DNA of 64,000 nt from Agroathelia rolfsii (taxonomy: Eukaryota; Basidiomycota; Agaricomycetes; Amylocorticiales; Amylocorticiaceae): assembly GCA_018343915.1 (NCBI GenBank), contig JABRWF010000002.1:1364001-1428000 (forward strand), written 5' to 3'. The notes under the pieces are model-generated. The model ran no database searches. It was not told the origin of the DNA and saw only the letters and a list, made by a program, of their open reading frames with translations. Every line of letters begins with the position of its first letter. The stretch's first letter is position 1. Below, in pieces: positions 21,624 to 33,393 of the stretch. A program made the translations under genes and the position numbers.

Positions 21624-24328
21624 ATGGCAGACCAAGATGTATTCGCCGCCATGGGTATCTCTGGCTTTGGCAAGCCAGCGCAAAAGCGCAAGCCCGCCCC
21701 GGCACGGTTCGAGGAGACGAAACGTGACGTGAGTAGTATAGCCTTCGTTTCGTTCTCCTGCAGTATAGCGTAGCAGCAAAAGCCCCTGTGGTACATATGC
21801 ACACGGTGTCTCACTGGATTTTCTTCTTTTTGCGGTCCCTATTGCGTTTCGGCTGCTTCGTAGCCGTTTACCTAGCCTCCCGCTCACGATATGAACTTAT
21901 TCACTAGGTTTCGTCTTCTGCAGTGTCAAAGAATGACGTAGGCTCGTTGCCAGTTGCTCCTGCCGTTGCCTCCTCGTCTGCGTCAGCATCTGCCAAACCC
22001 AAAAACGCTGATGATAATGAAGAAGACGACGAAGATGATGATGAGCCGGGACCCTCATTACCACCTGGGCTCAAGTCACAGCCAGACGACGAAGAGCCCG
22101 AGTTTCCGGGGGATGATGATGATAATGGTGGTGAAGACGAGTTCCCGGTGTCGCACGAGGTTGTGCTCAAGGACCACACCAAGGTTGTCTCCGCGCTTAC
22201 ACTTGATCCCTCGGGCGCGCGCATTCTGAGCGGCTCGCATGATTATGATGTCAAGATGTGGGACTTTGGTGGTATGGATGCGGGTGCGCGCGCAAAGCCG
22301 TTCAAGAGTTGGGAGCCGGCGGGGAGCTATTATGTATGTATTCTCTCTCACCCTTTTTGGTTTGCAAGGTTTTAGTGGTGAAGGTGTATGGCTGAATTCT
22401 CTGATGTTCCTTAGGTGAACGATCTGAAGTACTCCAATGACGGCCAGAAGTTCTTGGTCATCTCTGGAACGATGCAGGCACGACTGTACAACCGTGACGG
22501 AGAGGAGCAGTACGTCATGTTTCTAGTTGATATCGTATGCTAAGAGTAGACTAACCTGACTCTTAGGGCAGCGTATATTAAGGGTGATCCCTATATCAGA
22601 GATATGCGGCATACTGCGTATGTATTCCCTCACCGTTTTACATATTGCCTTTTTTTTTTTTTTTTTTTACTAACATCAACACCTGTTTTGCCAATTCTAG
22701 TGGTCACGTTGGAGAACTATCTTCCTGCTCATGGCATCCTAGGGACTCTGAAACTTTCATCACAGCGTCCGCTGATTCTACAATACGGTATGTTACCACA
22801 ACAATCATCATCTATGTGGAAAACTGTAATATCTAACTTCTATTGTATAGTATCTGGGAGGTTGAGAACAAGAGAAAACAAAAGACAGTTATTGTAGTCA
22901 AGTCAAAGGAGCGGGGAGCACGAACACGTGTTACTACCTGTGGGTATTCTACGGATGGTAATCTGATTAGTGGAGGTGAGAGACAATTGGGTGCTATTGT
23001 TTCTTTCCCATACTCATGCATGGTCGCATTCTATTGCAGCTTGTCTCGATGGTGCGCTTCACGTCTGGAAGACCAACTCGAACTTTGTCCGGCCCGATAT
23101 GACAATTGAAGGTGCCCATACGAAAGGCGCGGAAGTGGGCTCCATGACATTTTCGGTTGATGGACGGACCATGATGACACGTGGAGGGGATGAGACTGTT
23201 AAATGTATGTGGAGTCCCATATCTTTGATATTAACCTGATTATCTGTTTTAGTGTGGGATCTGCGCTCATTTAAGAAGCCGTTGGTGACTCGGACGGGAC
23301 TTTCAACGTTGTATCCGACGACGAATGCTATCTTTAGTCCCAATGACAAGTATGTTGTGACTAGCCAGGGCGCAGAAACCAAAGGTGGCAAGGGCAGAAT
23401 TATGATATTGAACAAGACGGATTTGGAGGTTGTTAAACAGCTTGAAGTCGACTCGACGCCGGTCAAGGTCATTTGGCACTCCAAGATTAATCAGGTATGG
23501 GTAATGTCATAACATGTATTTCATTCTCTCATGCTTATTCATTCCAGATCGTGACTGGTATGGCCAACGGCCAAATAGTGGTCATGTATTCGCCCACGAC
23601 GTCATTGAATGGCGCCAAGCTCCTGCACGTCAAGGGCCCTCCGAGGAAACGACAGATTGACGACCTGCCAGACTCGGTTACGCCGCACATTCTTACGCCA
23701 CACGCTCTGCCCGCATTCCGCGACGGCGAGGGACTTATTGGCGGCAGCAAACGCAAGCGTGAAAAGGACCGGTTGGACCCCCGCAAAAGCAAACGACCCG
23801 ACTTGCCCGTCACTGGCCCTGGCCGTGGTGGGCGTGTGGGTGCGAGTGCGACGCAACACGTTGTCCAGAATTTGGTGCGGGATACGACGAGAGACGAAGA
23901 TGTGCGTGTCTACTTTTTTTCTTCTTCATCTCTTGCTACTGCTATGTGGGTTTCTTGGCATGGGCGGCTTGCCCGAGTCATGCCTGTCTGTCACTTATAT
24001 CTACGTTTGCGCGCCACATCTTTTTTTTTTCCTTTTCTATTCGATGATCAATTGGACGACGCTAACTATCTAACCTACAGCCACGCGAGGCACTACTCAA
24101 GTACGCCAAAATGGCAGAAGAAGATCCGCAATGGACGGCAGGTAAGGAGGTCCCGACCCTGGCAGGAGCCGTGATCGTGTGCAAGCACGTGACGGCTCCG
24201 TCGGAAGCTCAAGCGGAGAATGAAATGCTGACGTGGCTTTGTTTTGCTCAGCATGGCGGGCGAACCAGCCGAAGCCGGTGTTCCAAGAGGTGGATACCAA
24301 TGCAGAGGAGGAGGAAGAAGATGAGTGA
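21624..24328 (+). CDS. WDR70: WD-repeat protein 70 homologue
   Basis: Eleven exons (21624-21728, 21908-22333, 22415-22509, 22567-22617, 22701-22787, 22851-22975, 23040-23204, 23253-23494, 23548-23901, 24081-24141, 24252-24328) encode 595 aa. The N-terminus begins MADQDVFAAMGISGFGK, typical of WDR70. An acidic/Pro linker follows and then a WD40 propeller. Repeat landmarks are SHDYDVKMWDF, ADSTIRIWEV, CLDGALHVWK and DETVKLWDLRSFKKP. The C-terminal basic tail has PREALLKYAKMAEEDPQWTAAW and ends in an acidic patch. Homologues in fission yeast and human act with CRL4-DDB1 in H2B ubiquitination and DNA double-strand break resection. All ten introns restore WD motifs exactly, so the model is well supported. 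Three splice joins create the Trp-Asp context of single blades. Confidence 0.93.
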
Positions 24329-24597
24329 GGGGTGTTATGGGGTCTACTGTGTTGCACTGGGACTGTGAGGGACGAGGAGAGGGACAGATGTGAGGGAATC
24401 AACAGAGGACTCGCGGCGGGTGGTCGGACCTCCAAATTGGATGGGAGTATATAATCCGAAAGGGGGCCAGGCGCGGCTGGAGGTGCCCCAAGACTCCCTT
24501 TCCACCCAATCCCTGCCTGTGTGTGACAGACGTGTCACGCGTCGCGTCGTCCCCCTCGCCAGATCGCTCTCTTCAACGCGTCTCTTGCAATCCGTTC

Positions 24598-27548
24598 ATG
24601 TCCTCTGTCGCCACGCTCGCCACCCCCGTGGATCCATGTGAGCGTCTCTCCTCGTTTCCTACGTCTTCCTTTATCTTTTTGCCTTGCTATCTCATGTAAT
24701 ATCATGTTTGTTTATCTATCCCTTTTTCAACAACAAAAGCCTCGATCCCCATCGATCCCCCCAACGGCACCACCCCACGTCCAATAGAAGGAGAGCTGCT
24801 CGAAGAGGTCAAAACGGCAGAGGCTCAGGATGACCCTGCCGTAACCACAACCACAACCACGACCACAACAACTGCCGCCCCTGCTGTGAATGGTGTACCA
24901 CATGAGCAAGAAGAAAGTGCAGTAAAAGAGGAAGACAGGCCAATGCAAGAGCAGGATACTGGCACGCAGGATGATAACATGCAAGTGGATGATGCTACTA
25001 CTCCCCAAGTGAATGGCCATGTCGAGGAGGGTTCAGAACACAATGATGATGCCGCCAAGGGAGAGGCCCAAGACATGGATATTTCCACGCCTGCCATCAC
25101 GCCCAAGCCAGAGTCACCCCCAGGCTCATCCTCGATCGAGTCCATACGCACACCAAAGCATCCTATGTCTCCTTCGAGTGCTGCCGGGAACGACGATGAC
25201 GATATGCAGCCCCCAGCAAAGCGTCCTCGTGTGTCGTCCAATGCCGATGAAGAACCGGCCATTCATGTAAGTATCCACATGTCACCATCTTTTGTTTTGC
25301 CTGTCTGGAATGTTCTCCTTCATAACGGGCATGCTAATCCCACCAGTCTGCCGCCCCCACCCCTCCTCCAGCCTCTGCTTCCACTGTTACCCCTACCCCT
25401 ACTACCGCCACTATGTCAAACGGCAATGACCATGGCGCTGCGTCTGCGCCTGTCACTCCCTCCCTGAATGGTGGTGAACAGCCTACGCTCAGCCCTGCAC
25501 AACACCGTTTCTTCCTGTCCACGGTCAGACAAATCAAGAAGAGCAAGGATGCCAGTCCATTCGTGCGACCTGTGGACCCCATTGCGCTCAACATTCCTCA
25601 CTATCCCGCCATCATCAAGCGGCCCATGGACCTCTCGACAATGGAGCGCAAGCTCAACTCCTCCAACCCTCAAAAACCTGATACGAACTTGAACAATCCA
25701 CGATATAATCACGCAGATGAGATCGCCGCTGACTTACGACTTATCGTACACAACACCATCACGTTTAATGGACCAGATCATGTTATTACTTTGATGGGCA
25801 AGAGAATGGAGGATACGTTCGACAAGGCTCTCAAGAATATGCCTCCCCCACTTGAGGTGAGCTTACGGCAGTCCTCGCCTCTACTTTGCAGGTATCTAAA
25901 GTGGATCTCGTTAGCTCTCAAAACCCCCGCCCCCACCGAAACGTCCGGCGTCTCCACCACCCGCCGCGCCTGTTCCTGCACCCGTTCCCAAAAAGAATGG
26001 CAATGCCTGTCGACCGTCGACCTCAGTGCCTACCATCCGGCGTTCTGATGCGCCCGAGACTGCTGCGAGACCGAAGCGTGAAATTCATCCGCCCCCTCCA
26101 AAAGACTTGGCTTACACCGAGCCTCCTCGCAAGCAACGACGGCCCAACAAATCTACCAAGGACGATGGCACGGCGGAGCAGCTCAAGTATTGTGCCAAGA
26201 TTCTGTCTGATCTGCAGAAGAAGCAGTACTGGACGATTGCCTCGCCGTTCTATGAGCCTGTTGGTAGGTACCCCAGTCTTGAATCCTACTATTGCCACTC
26301 CCTCTGACCATGGGTGTGATGTCGTTGGTTTGTCATAGATTGGGTTAAGCTCGAAATTCCCGACTATCCGCGCATCATCAAGCGCCCAATGGACATGCAG
26401 ACGATGCGCAAGAAGCTCGATAGCCACGAGTACTCGAACGCGCAAAAGTTCTTTGACGACTTCAAGCTTATGATTCGTAACTGCTTCCAGTTCAACCCGG
26501 CCGGGACACCTGTGAATCAGGCGGGCATTGAGCTACAGCGCGTGTTTGACGAAAAGTGGCGCGGATTACCTCAGCTTCGCAGTGTTAGTGATGATGAAGA
26601 GGAGGAGGAGTATGAAGAAGACGATGAGGATACACGTACGTGCACGATGGCCAAGTCACGACGATGCCCCCTGTGTGATTATCGTCTTAATAGTGATACT
26701 AACAATACATTCCTTTCTATCGATCACAGGCGCCTCGGAGATGGCTCGTATCGAGAGTCAGATTGCCGCCCTTCAGGGCAACCTGACGAGCCTGAAGAAC
26801 TCCGTGACTACCAAACCCAAGAAAGAAAAGAAGCCCAAGAAGGAGAAACCTGCACCACCCCCTGCACCCGTCGCGTCCACGTCGCGTGCGCCGGCGAAGC
26901 AGACGAAGCAGGCTGCTGCCCCGGCCCCTGCAAAGAAGAAGAACGCCTCCGGCTCGTCCTCGGCAGCGGGCTCGAAGAAGGCCGCTGTGGTCACAGAAAA
27001 CGACGCACTCACGTTTGATCAGAAGCGTGATCTGAGCGAGGCAATTCAGAAACTCGAGGGCTCCAAGTTGGAGAGGGTGATCAATATTATTCATGAGGGT
27101 GTGCCCGAGATCAGAGATGTACGTTATCATTGTTTTTATTTTATTATGTTGGGTTGTCGACAAGAAGGCTAATTGTCTCTGCCTTCTCTTCCCGTTTGTT
27201 TTTGCTTATTTACAGAGCCAAGAGGAGATTGAACTAGAGATTGACATGCTGCCGGCAAGTGTTCTAACGAAGTTGTATAACTTTGTGCTTCGACCTTTGC
27301 GTGGTCAAGCACCGAAACGCAGCCGGACAGGCAAAGGCACTGGCACGGGTGGTCTGAGGCGGAAGAGCATGGACGAGGACGTCGAGGCGGAGAAGATCCG
27401 CAAGCTCGAGGAGCGCATGGCTTGGTTCGACCGTGGAGGCAAGCCGGCCGACGAGTCTGTTAGCGCGGGCGCAGGAGGTACAGGGCACGATAGCGAGCAT
27501 TCGAGTGACGAGAGTTCGGATGAGAGCTCGGGAAGTGATTCGGAGTGA
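24598..27548 (+). CDS. BDF1: BET-family double bromodomain protein
   Basis: Seven exons (24598-24637, 24740-25266, 25347-25856, 25915-26263, 26339-26635, 26730-27118, 27216-27548) encode 814 aa. An acidic, Thr/Pro-rich N-terminus precedes bromodomain 1 (about 240-352) with YPAIIKRPMDLSTM and the acetyl-lysine Asn in TFNGPDHVI (N330). Bromodomain 2 (about 450-560) has YPRIIKRPMDMQTMRKKL and QFNPAG (N528). A Lys-rich linker leads to the NET domain (LTFDQKRDLSEAIQKL...IELEIDMLPASVLTKLYNFV) and an acidic Ser-rich C-terminus. BET proteins read acetylated histone H4 and recruit transcription machinery. The intron 25857-25914 must use acceptor GTTAG, not the nearer TTGCAG, to stay in frame. Intron 1 uses an unusual AAAAG acceptor, so the first 13 residues are the weakest part. 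Confidence 0.93.
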
Positions 27549-29307
27549 AGGAAAAGTAGCGAGCGGGTTGGATGAAAGGGCGCAGCGTGATTTTCTTTTT
27601 TGTGTTTTGTGGTTGATGCGCCCTATATATTACACCTTTTCCTCCTGCCTTTTCTTTTTCTTTGCTCTTCCCCTCTCCCTGTCTCGCCTTCCCTTTCTGC
27701 GCTATTGCTTTTTTCGTTTACAGTGCCTCACTTCCGTCCTCGTTTCTTTCGTACATGCCTAAACCTCCTCTCTATTTTTCTCTTTAGGGCCTTTTTTCTA
27801 CCCTTTTTTCGTTTAAATATCTCAACTAGTTGCCTCTCATACGTTTCTCCTTCTCTTGTTGTAATACTTTTTTTTCTCTATTATCTCGTTAGCGCTACAC
27901 TCGAAATCATTATAACGAAAGATAACAGAACAAGTTATTCTTTTCTTCTCTTGTATTGCCCTTTGAATCATGGTCACTGTCAATAGGCTATCTCCGGTTT
28001 AGTTGGCTGTTTGGTTTTGAACGAGCTTGAAGGGTCTAGCCAGTGAGTGAGTTGTCAACGTCCTCGTCCATGTATATAACCGGCACGGGTCAGACAAATG
28101 GCCTGAGTACACGGCTTTGTCGATTGACGAATATTTTGCACTTTTACTTCTTTTTTTTTCCCACATAAAAATATGATGTTTACGATTGGTACTGATTTGT
28201 ATTCGCCGGTGCAGTTCGTTTAAGTGCTGCCGTTGGTTATATTTATACATGCTGTTACATGTTGCGTTTTTGTTCCCTTACTACAGCTGAGGGGTTTTTA
28301 TAACTGATGGGTTTGTTGGGCGGCGGTCTCAGACATCATCGGTGGGTTTACTTGTAAAAGGGAGGAAGCCCGAGGAAAGGGAAAAGCCGGGGGGAGGGGG
28401 ATGGCCCGGGGTTTAGACTGATGAAGCTGATAGTTGGCTGTCCAAAAGAATGTTCTGACAAGCCAGGGCATGGCGTTTGTTGAGAATAATATCAAAAAGA
28501 ACACGACAGGAAAAGAACGTGATGGGAAAACGTATGTAACCAGGTTACGGATTGTACATTTCCATGATGTCGGTGATGTCGACGATAACGCAAATGAAGT
28601 TGACATTTTTGAGATTCGACTATGAAATTCTGCACGTGTGACGCTCGGAGAAGGCGTCCACAATATGGCAGCAGGGTTCGTTGCATATCATATAGGCGCG
28701 TATTACCTATATGCGACGTGTGTGTATATATTGATAGTACAGCTTCTAGTGGGCTAATTAGACTAGTTAGCTGGACTTGGATTGAGCTCATCTGGCTCAA
28801 TGATTTACGTGCAAATTAGGCAATACCCGAAGAAGAAACACAGCTAACTAAATGTGCCAGTCAAGCAGCTAGCTAATTCCGGGACTCTCGGGAACTCTCT
28901 CTCTTAGGAAGAGCTTATAGCTGACGGGTGTGCGTGATGATATAAAAGATGGGGTGCTGTGTACGTACACTAGCAAAAGACGAGAAGGAAATGTTTATAG
29001 GGCAAATTCTGGGAAAGTAAGACCAAAAAAAAAAAGGTACGAAGGCATTGATCGCATATAGAGGCGGGCTTAATCATGCACCAAAAAAAGAACAGGAATT
29101 GCACTACAGTAGCAGGAAACAAAACAAGCGTACAAGAGCAAGAGACAAACTCCTTTCCAGTATAGAACTGTCACACATTCGGCAAAGGGTGGAAAAACCG
29201 AATACTAAAAACAAAAACAGAAAAACCAACTGGCCAGCCCTGTGAGTGTATTTTTGGAGATAGTTATATTCAGCTCTGCAAATTTTCCCTCTGTTTTTAC
29301 TCCCTCC
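27549..29307. other. long convergent intergenic region after BDF1
   Basis: These 1.76 kb lie between the stop codons of BDF1 (+) and the G-patch gene (-). The first 400 bases are T/C-rich. The rest is mixed, with short overlapping frames and no protein signal. No structured RNA is recognised. Confidence 0.5.
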
Positions 29308-31013
29308 TTAGCGACGTCGGCCACTCTTCTGTTGGAATTGCTGCCAGCCGCTACGCCCCGTCGTGGCCGGCTTGTTACTTGAAGTAGTAGAAGACGAAGC
29401 AGGCACAGGGGGAGCCGCAGCAGGAGACCGAGGCGAGGGGGCGGACGCTGTGGGATGAGGGGGTACTAGAGACGGAGGCGGAGGTGGAGGCACCGCAGCA
29501 GACATGGTTGCATGATCGGGCGGTGGTGGTGGAGGTTGCGACGGTGCTGCGGGCGAAGGTGCGGAGGACGAGATGCTGGACCAGCCCCCACGAGTGAAGC
29601 TAGGTGGAGCTGGTGCGGCTTTGGATGATAAGTCCTTTGGAGGAGCTGAGCCAACTGTGGACCATCCTCCTGATGATGACGAAGATGAGACCTGTTGAGA
29701 TGACGGTGGCGGAGGAGGGGCTGTAATTTGTGTCGGTGCACCATCAAGAGTTGTCCAGCCACCAGTACGGAAGGTAGGTGTATGAGCTGGAGGTACTCGA
29801 GCACCGGAAGGAGGTAGTGATGCAAGATTTGGAGGAAGGTCAGCTGACTCAGGAGGAGAGGGAGGAGGCAGCGATGTAGCAGGTGGGACCGCTGTAGAAT
29901 TCATACCAACAGATGCCCATCCGGAAGATTTGAATCCGGAAGCACCAGCTGACGATGAAGATGAAGATGACTGTCCCACTGTAGCCCACCCACTACTCTT
30001 CGCAGGAGCGGGGGTGGATGCCGCTCCCGCAGTAGATTCAGTCACGGGAGCTAGGTGTGCTGTCGCCGTGGCTGGCTTGGCCATCTTTATACCGGCAGCT
30101 TTGGCCATCTTACGGAGTTCCTTCTCCTCTCGTTTTCTTTCTTTCTCTTTACGCTTCTCAATATCTTCCTGGGGTCGATTGGCGCGGGCGGCAATCTGCA
30201 TATCCTTGAAGCGCGCTTTGTGGTGATGGGCGTATGAATTCGTGTGCTCATCATACTGAGCCACGGTCTGGAATTGCTTCTCGCACAGTTCACAGTAGAA
30301 GGATCTGAGCGTTGATGTAATCTCAGATTTAACTGCGGCTTGACGAGCAACGGTGTCCTAGAATTGATGTGAGTTTATTAATGGAAAAGGAACGGGAGAT
30401 AAAAAAGATATATACCTCTCGCTGTCGTCGCTGCTCTTCAGTCTCCCTTGTCTGCCTCTCAGAATCAAGCTCACGTCGTTGGGAGACCGTTTCTTCGATC
30501 ATGCGTATATCTTGATTATACTTTCCGAGGCCGGTCATATCCCTCTTGACGTGGAATGGAATCGGTTCGGTGCGGCCTATTGCCACGCTACTTCAGCATA
30601 TATGAAATGACCACACACGCATGGTTACCTTCTCCAGATATTCCGAGAGGCTGGCCCTCGACCCAGCCCAATTTGGCCAGCATGGCAAAGCCTTTGTTGG
30701 TGTTCTTAATCTTGGTCTCGACAGTGATAGCTTCTTGTTCAACGCCGGAGACATATTCATCGTATTTCAATGTAGTGTCCATGTCGAAATCTCTGCGGTA
30801 TGGCTCTGGGGAGGGCGAACGGGATACCAGCGAGATATCGTCGTCGTCATCATTGTCGACTCCGTTGTTAGGATCGGATTCGTGCGGGGAATCGTCCTCG
30901 GGAGACCGCTGGAAAGGGATAAAAACGAAGAGGGGTGGAAGTACAGGGACCCGTGAGGATTACAAGGATAACCAATGCGATACCTTGAGACCGACAACCT
31001 GCATGCTGCTCAT
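29308..31013 (-). CDS. G-patch and C2H2 zinc finger protein, GPATCH8-like, with GW motifs
   Basis: Four exons (31013-30984, 30908-30629, 30576-30416, 30357-29308) encode 506 aa. Domains in order: an acidic Ser-rich start; a G-patch (about 80-120: NKGFAMLAKLGWVEGQPLG...GEGRTEPIPF, then RDMTGLGKYN); a Glu/Arg coiled coil; a C2H2 finger FYCELCE...H (C179, C182, H195, H201); and a Lys/Glu helix. A Pro/Ser-rich disordered tail follows. The G-patch plus finger order matches animal GPATCH8 and related spliceosome-linked factors; G-patch domains usually activate DEAH helicases. The tail has six GW motifs (W281, W304, W358, W389, W416, W495), mostly GW followed by Ala/Ser/Thr, Ser/Thr and a hydrophobic residue. 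These are the only tryptophans in the tail. That part of the protein is not something I recognise from the family. Confidence 0.88.
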
Positions 31014-31388
31014 AGCTGCAAAGTAGTGCTGCACTGTAGACGGGATGTTGGAGTCCTGCTGGATGTGTATGGTCAAAGATGACCGTGCCTTGACCAGGGC
31101 ATGGGCTGATTAGGCCAAGCCGGCTACCTAATTAAGGCGTCTGCTGAGATAAGCCGAGCAGGCTAAGATCAAGACCGGAGAAGCGCACTCCTTGCAACAC
31201 GGTGGCTGTGCGGTCACGGGCCGAATCTTAATTTAGTACAATACGATGATGAGAATTCCAAATATAAGTTCATCATGCTTTTAGCGTCCAGCTGATTTCG
31301 ATATAAGCCACGAGCAGTCGGCCTGCTGCGGTCTCCCTACTTTCTCCCCCTTTGCTTTTCTTTTCTTTGCTCACGACACAAGAAAACA
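31014..31388. promoter_or_regulatory. divergent promoter, G-patch gene / secreted glycoprotein
   Basis: These 375 bases separate the two start codons. A TATA-like TATAAG at 31302-31307 lies 82 bp before the ATG at 31389, followed by a T/C-rich tract. This fits a strongly expressed secreted-protein gene. Confidence 0.6.
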
Positions 31389-32839
31389 ATGCCCTCCCTC
31401 GCTCATTTACTTCTTTCAGCCATCGTCCTTTCGGCACCCGTCATCTCTGCTAATCATCTCACAGCTGCCCCTCCAAGGCATACCGCTGCTCATGGTCGTC
31501 GCCAGGACACTTCGACCTATGAGACCACATCGCCCTTGCCTTTGACGGATTACCACTACCCTTTCTCTGCTATCCCAGAGAAGGTCAATCCTTATGCCAT
31601 TGGCCGTGGTCCTCAGTCCGGTTACAACCTTTGTAACTCGACAACCGAGGGCCCAACCTCTGACTGCCAGACGATGGTCTTCAACAATCTGGTAAAAATA
31701 AATCAGTCTATTTTTATCTTATCCAGGTTTAATGCGTTTTTTTTTTTCTAGACGGATTTCTGTCTTTGGGGTTCCCCTACTGCCAACGGCTTGATCGGTG
31801 ACGTCGAGGCCATCGTCGTTGCCTACTGTACTCAATCCGGCCATGGTACCCGCGTCATGCCTGCTGGAACAATTCAGGGTGCTCAGGTGACCGCTTTTTA
31901 CGGCATATATTAGCCAAATTTGGGTCTAATATATACGTTGTAGTTCATGAGGACCAGTGCATACATTCAGATCGTTGGCTTCTTGGATCAAACTGGTGTC
32001 GGTCTCAACTCGGCGGACTACGGAGGAGAACTTGATCCTCACGGTGCTGATCTTCTCGGTAACCCACTCGGTGGTCTCGTCTACTCCAAGTCCATGCCCT
32101 CTGGTGACAACACGACCTACATGCAAGTTTCCAGTTGGAACAAGTAAGAGAGATGTTATATGGAACCTGAGCAACCACTTATACCTATTTTTTTTTTTTA
32201 GCTTTGTCGGATCCAACATGTTCTGCATGAAACTCTGTGACCCCACCATTAATACGCCCAACTACTGCCAGAACATCTTTGATTTGATTGGTTGCGAGTA
32301 CAACATGCCTGCTGATTATGCTGCTATCAACGGTACCTTCACCAGCTGCGAAGGTGATCTCCAGGACGAAGTTGGAACTTACACTTCCAACGGCCAAAGT
32401 AGGTTGATTTTTGTCATTTTTATGAGGCATTTTGCTCATTTGATTGTTCTATTTTAGCCTACACCTGGTCGCAGCCCTCGTCTTTGCCCGCCACCAGCAC
32501 GCTGCCCTGGACTCCCCGTGTCCCTGCGTCCTCCAACTGCGTGACTTACTCTTCTGAGGAACTGTTCGGCACTCCCGTTAGTATTCAGCTTCTGAATTCC
32601 CTAGTCATATTGCTTACGTTTCTTGGACTCTACAGTCTACCACGTCTGCTGCAGCTAGCGCGACCGGCACTGGCGCCAGCGCCAGCGCTAACGTATCCGG
32701 CAAGTCTGGCTCGTCTGGCACTGCGGCCAGCGGCAGCTCTTCTCCCGCCGCGACCGGCTCATCGTCGAGCGCAGCTGGCAAACTGTCTGTTGGCTCTGGC
32801 ATGCTCGCCGTTGTCGCCGCTGCCATGGCTCTGCTTTAA
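31389..32839 (+). CDS. secreted GPI-anchored glycoprotein, macrophage-activating-glycoprotein-like
   Basis: Six exons (31389-31691, 31752-31886, 31944-32143, 32202-32398, 32458-32576, 32636-32839) encode 385 aa. A signal peptide of about 21 residues (LLLSAIVLSAPVISA) is followed by a possible Arg-Arg processing site near residue 39. The core has GRGPQSGYNLCNSTTEGP, DFCLWGSP, GAQFMRTSAYIQIVGF, YGGELDPHGADLLGNPLGGLVYS, SNMFCMKLCDP and FTSCEGDLQDEVGTY, with many paired cysteines and NxT/S sites. A Ser/Ala/Gly linker and a hydrophobic C-terminus (MLAVVAAAMALL) indicate GPI anchoring. The conserved block matches proteins annotated in basidiomycetes as macrophage-activating glycoprotein; their cell-wall function is not established. 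All five introns are short and canonical. Confidence 0.82.
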
Positions 32840-33393
32840 ATGCCCTATTTCCATCACGGAAAAAAACTTTGGCTGAATCCGAGAAATGAGCTGTTTCTAT
32901 ATTTTCTTTTCACCATGCACGATGAACTCTGATTCATGTGTTTTTGTGAACATTACTACGAACAGGGATATTGTAATTAGTCCTGTCGCTACACTGTCTC
33001 TTTTGTCTTCGCCTACATGTTACGTACGCATCCTGTCGTTACTCGGTTTCCCACACTCATGTCTATAGTGAATACTTCTGGAAATTTTTTTAATTATTTC
33101 GATGTAATATCCACTGGGCTGTGAATTGGTTCTACGGAGCTTCTAATTCTTTGTGAGATAAGGCGAATTTGCAATTATGATTGATTTGATTCCCCTGCAT
33201 ATATTCAGCTCCTGAGTGCCACATTTGTACAAATATGGCAGGTCAATGATTGTGGCTGGTGGTCTGAGTCGCGTGCTCACGTGACCGTGTCTCAATAATG
33301 TACCGACAGTCACACAATCACGCGTCCGTTTCTACAGGAGATCTATTCGTTTAGCGCTTGTTAATTGGTCAAAGATTCTACTTCTGGTACTAG
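32840..33393. other. intergenic region before MPH1
   Basis: These 554 A/T-rich bases hold the upstream gene's 3' UTR and the MPH1 promoter. CACGTG-like and CACGCG-type sites near 33275-33325 are visible but unassigned. No gene is seen. Confidence 0.5.

Noticed and set aside
23535..23859. Antisense frames inside WDR70
   Set aside because: They mirror codon bias of the real exon and have no independent support.
28298..28819. Possible gene between BDF1 and the G-patch gene
   Set aside because: Frames on both strands are short, overlapping and lack conserved motifs or matching introns.
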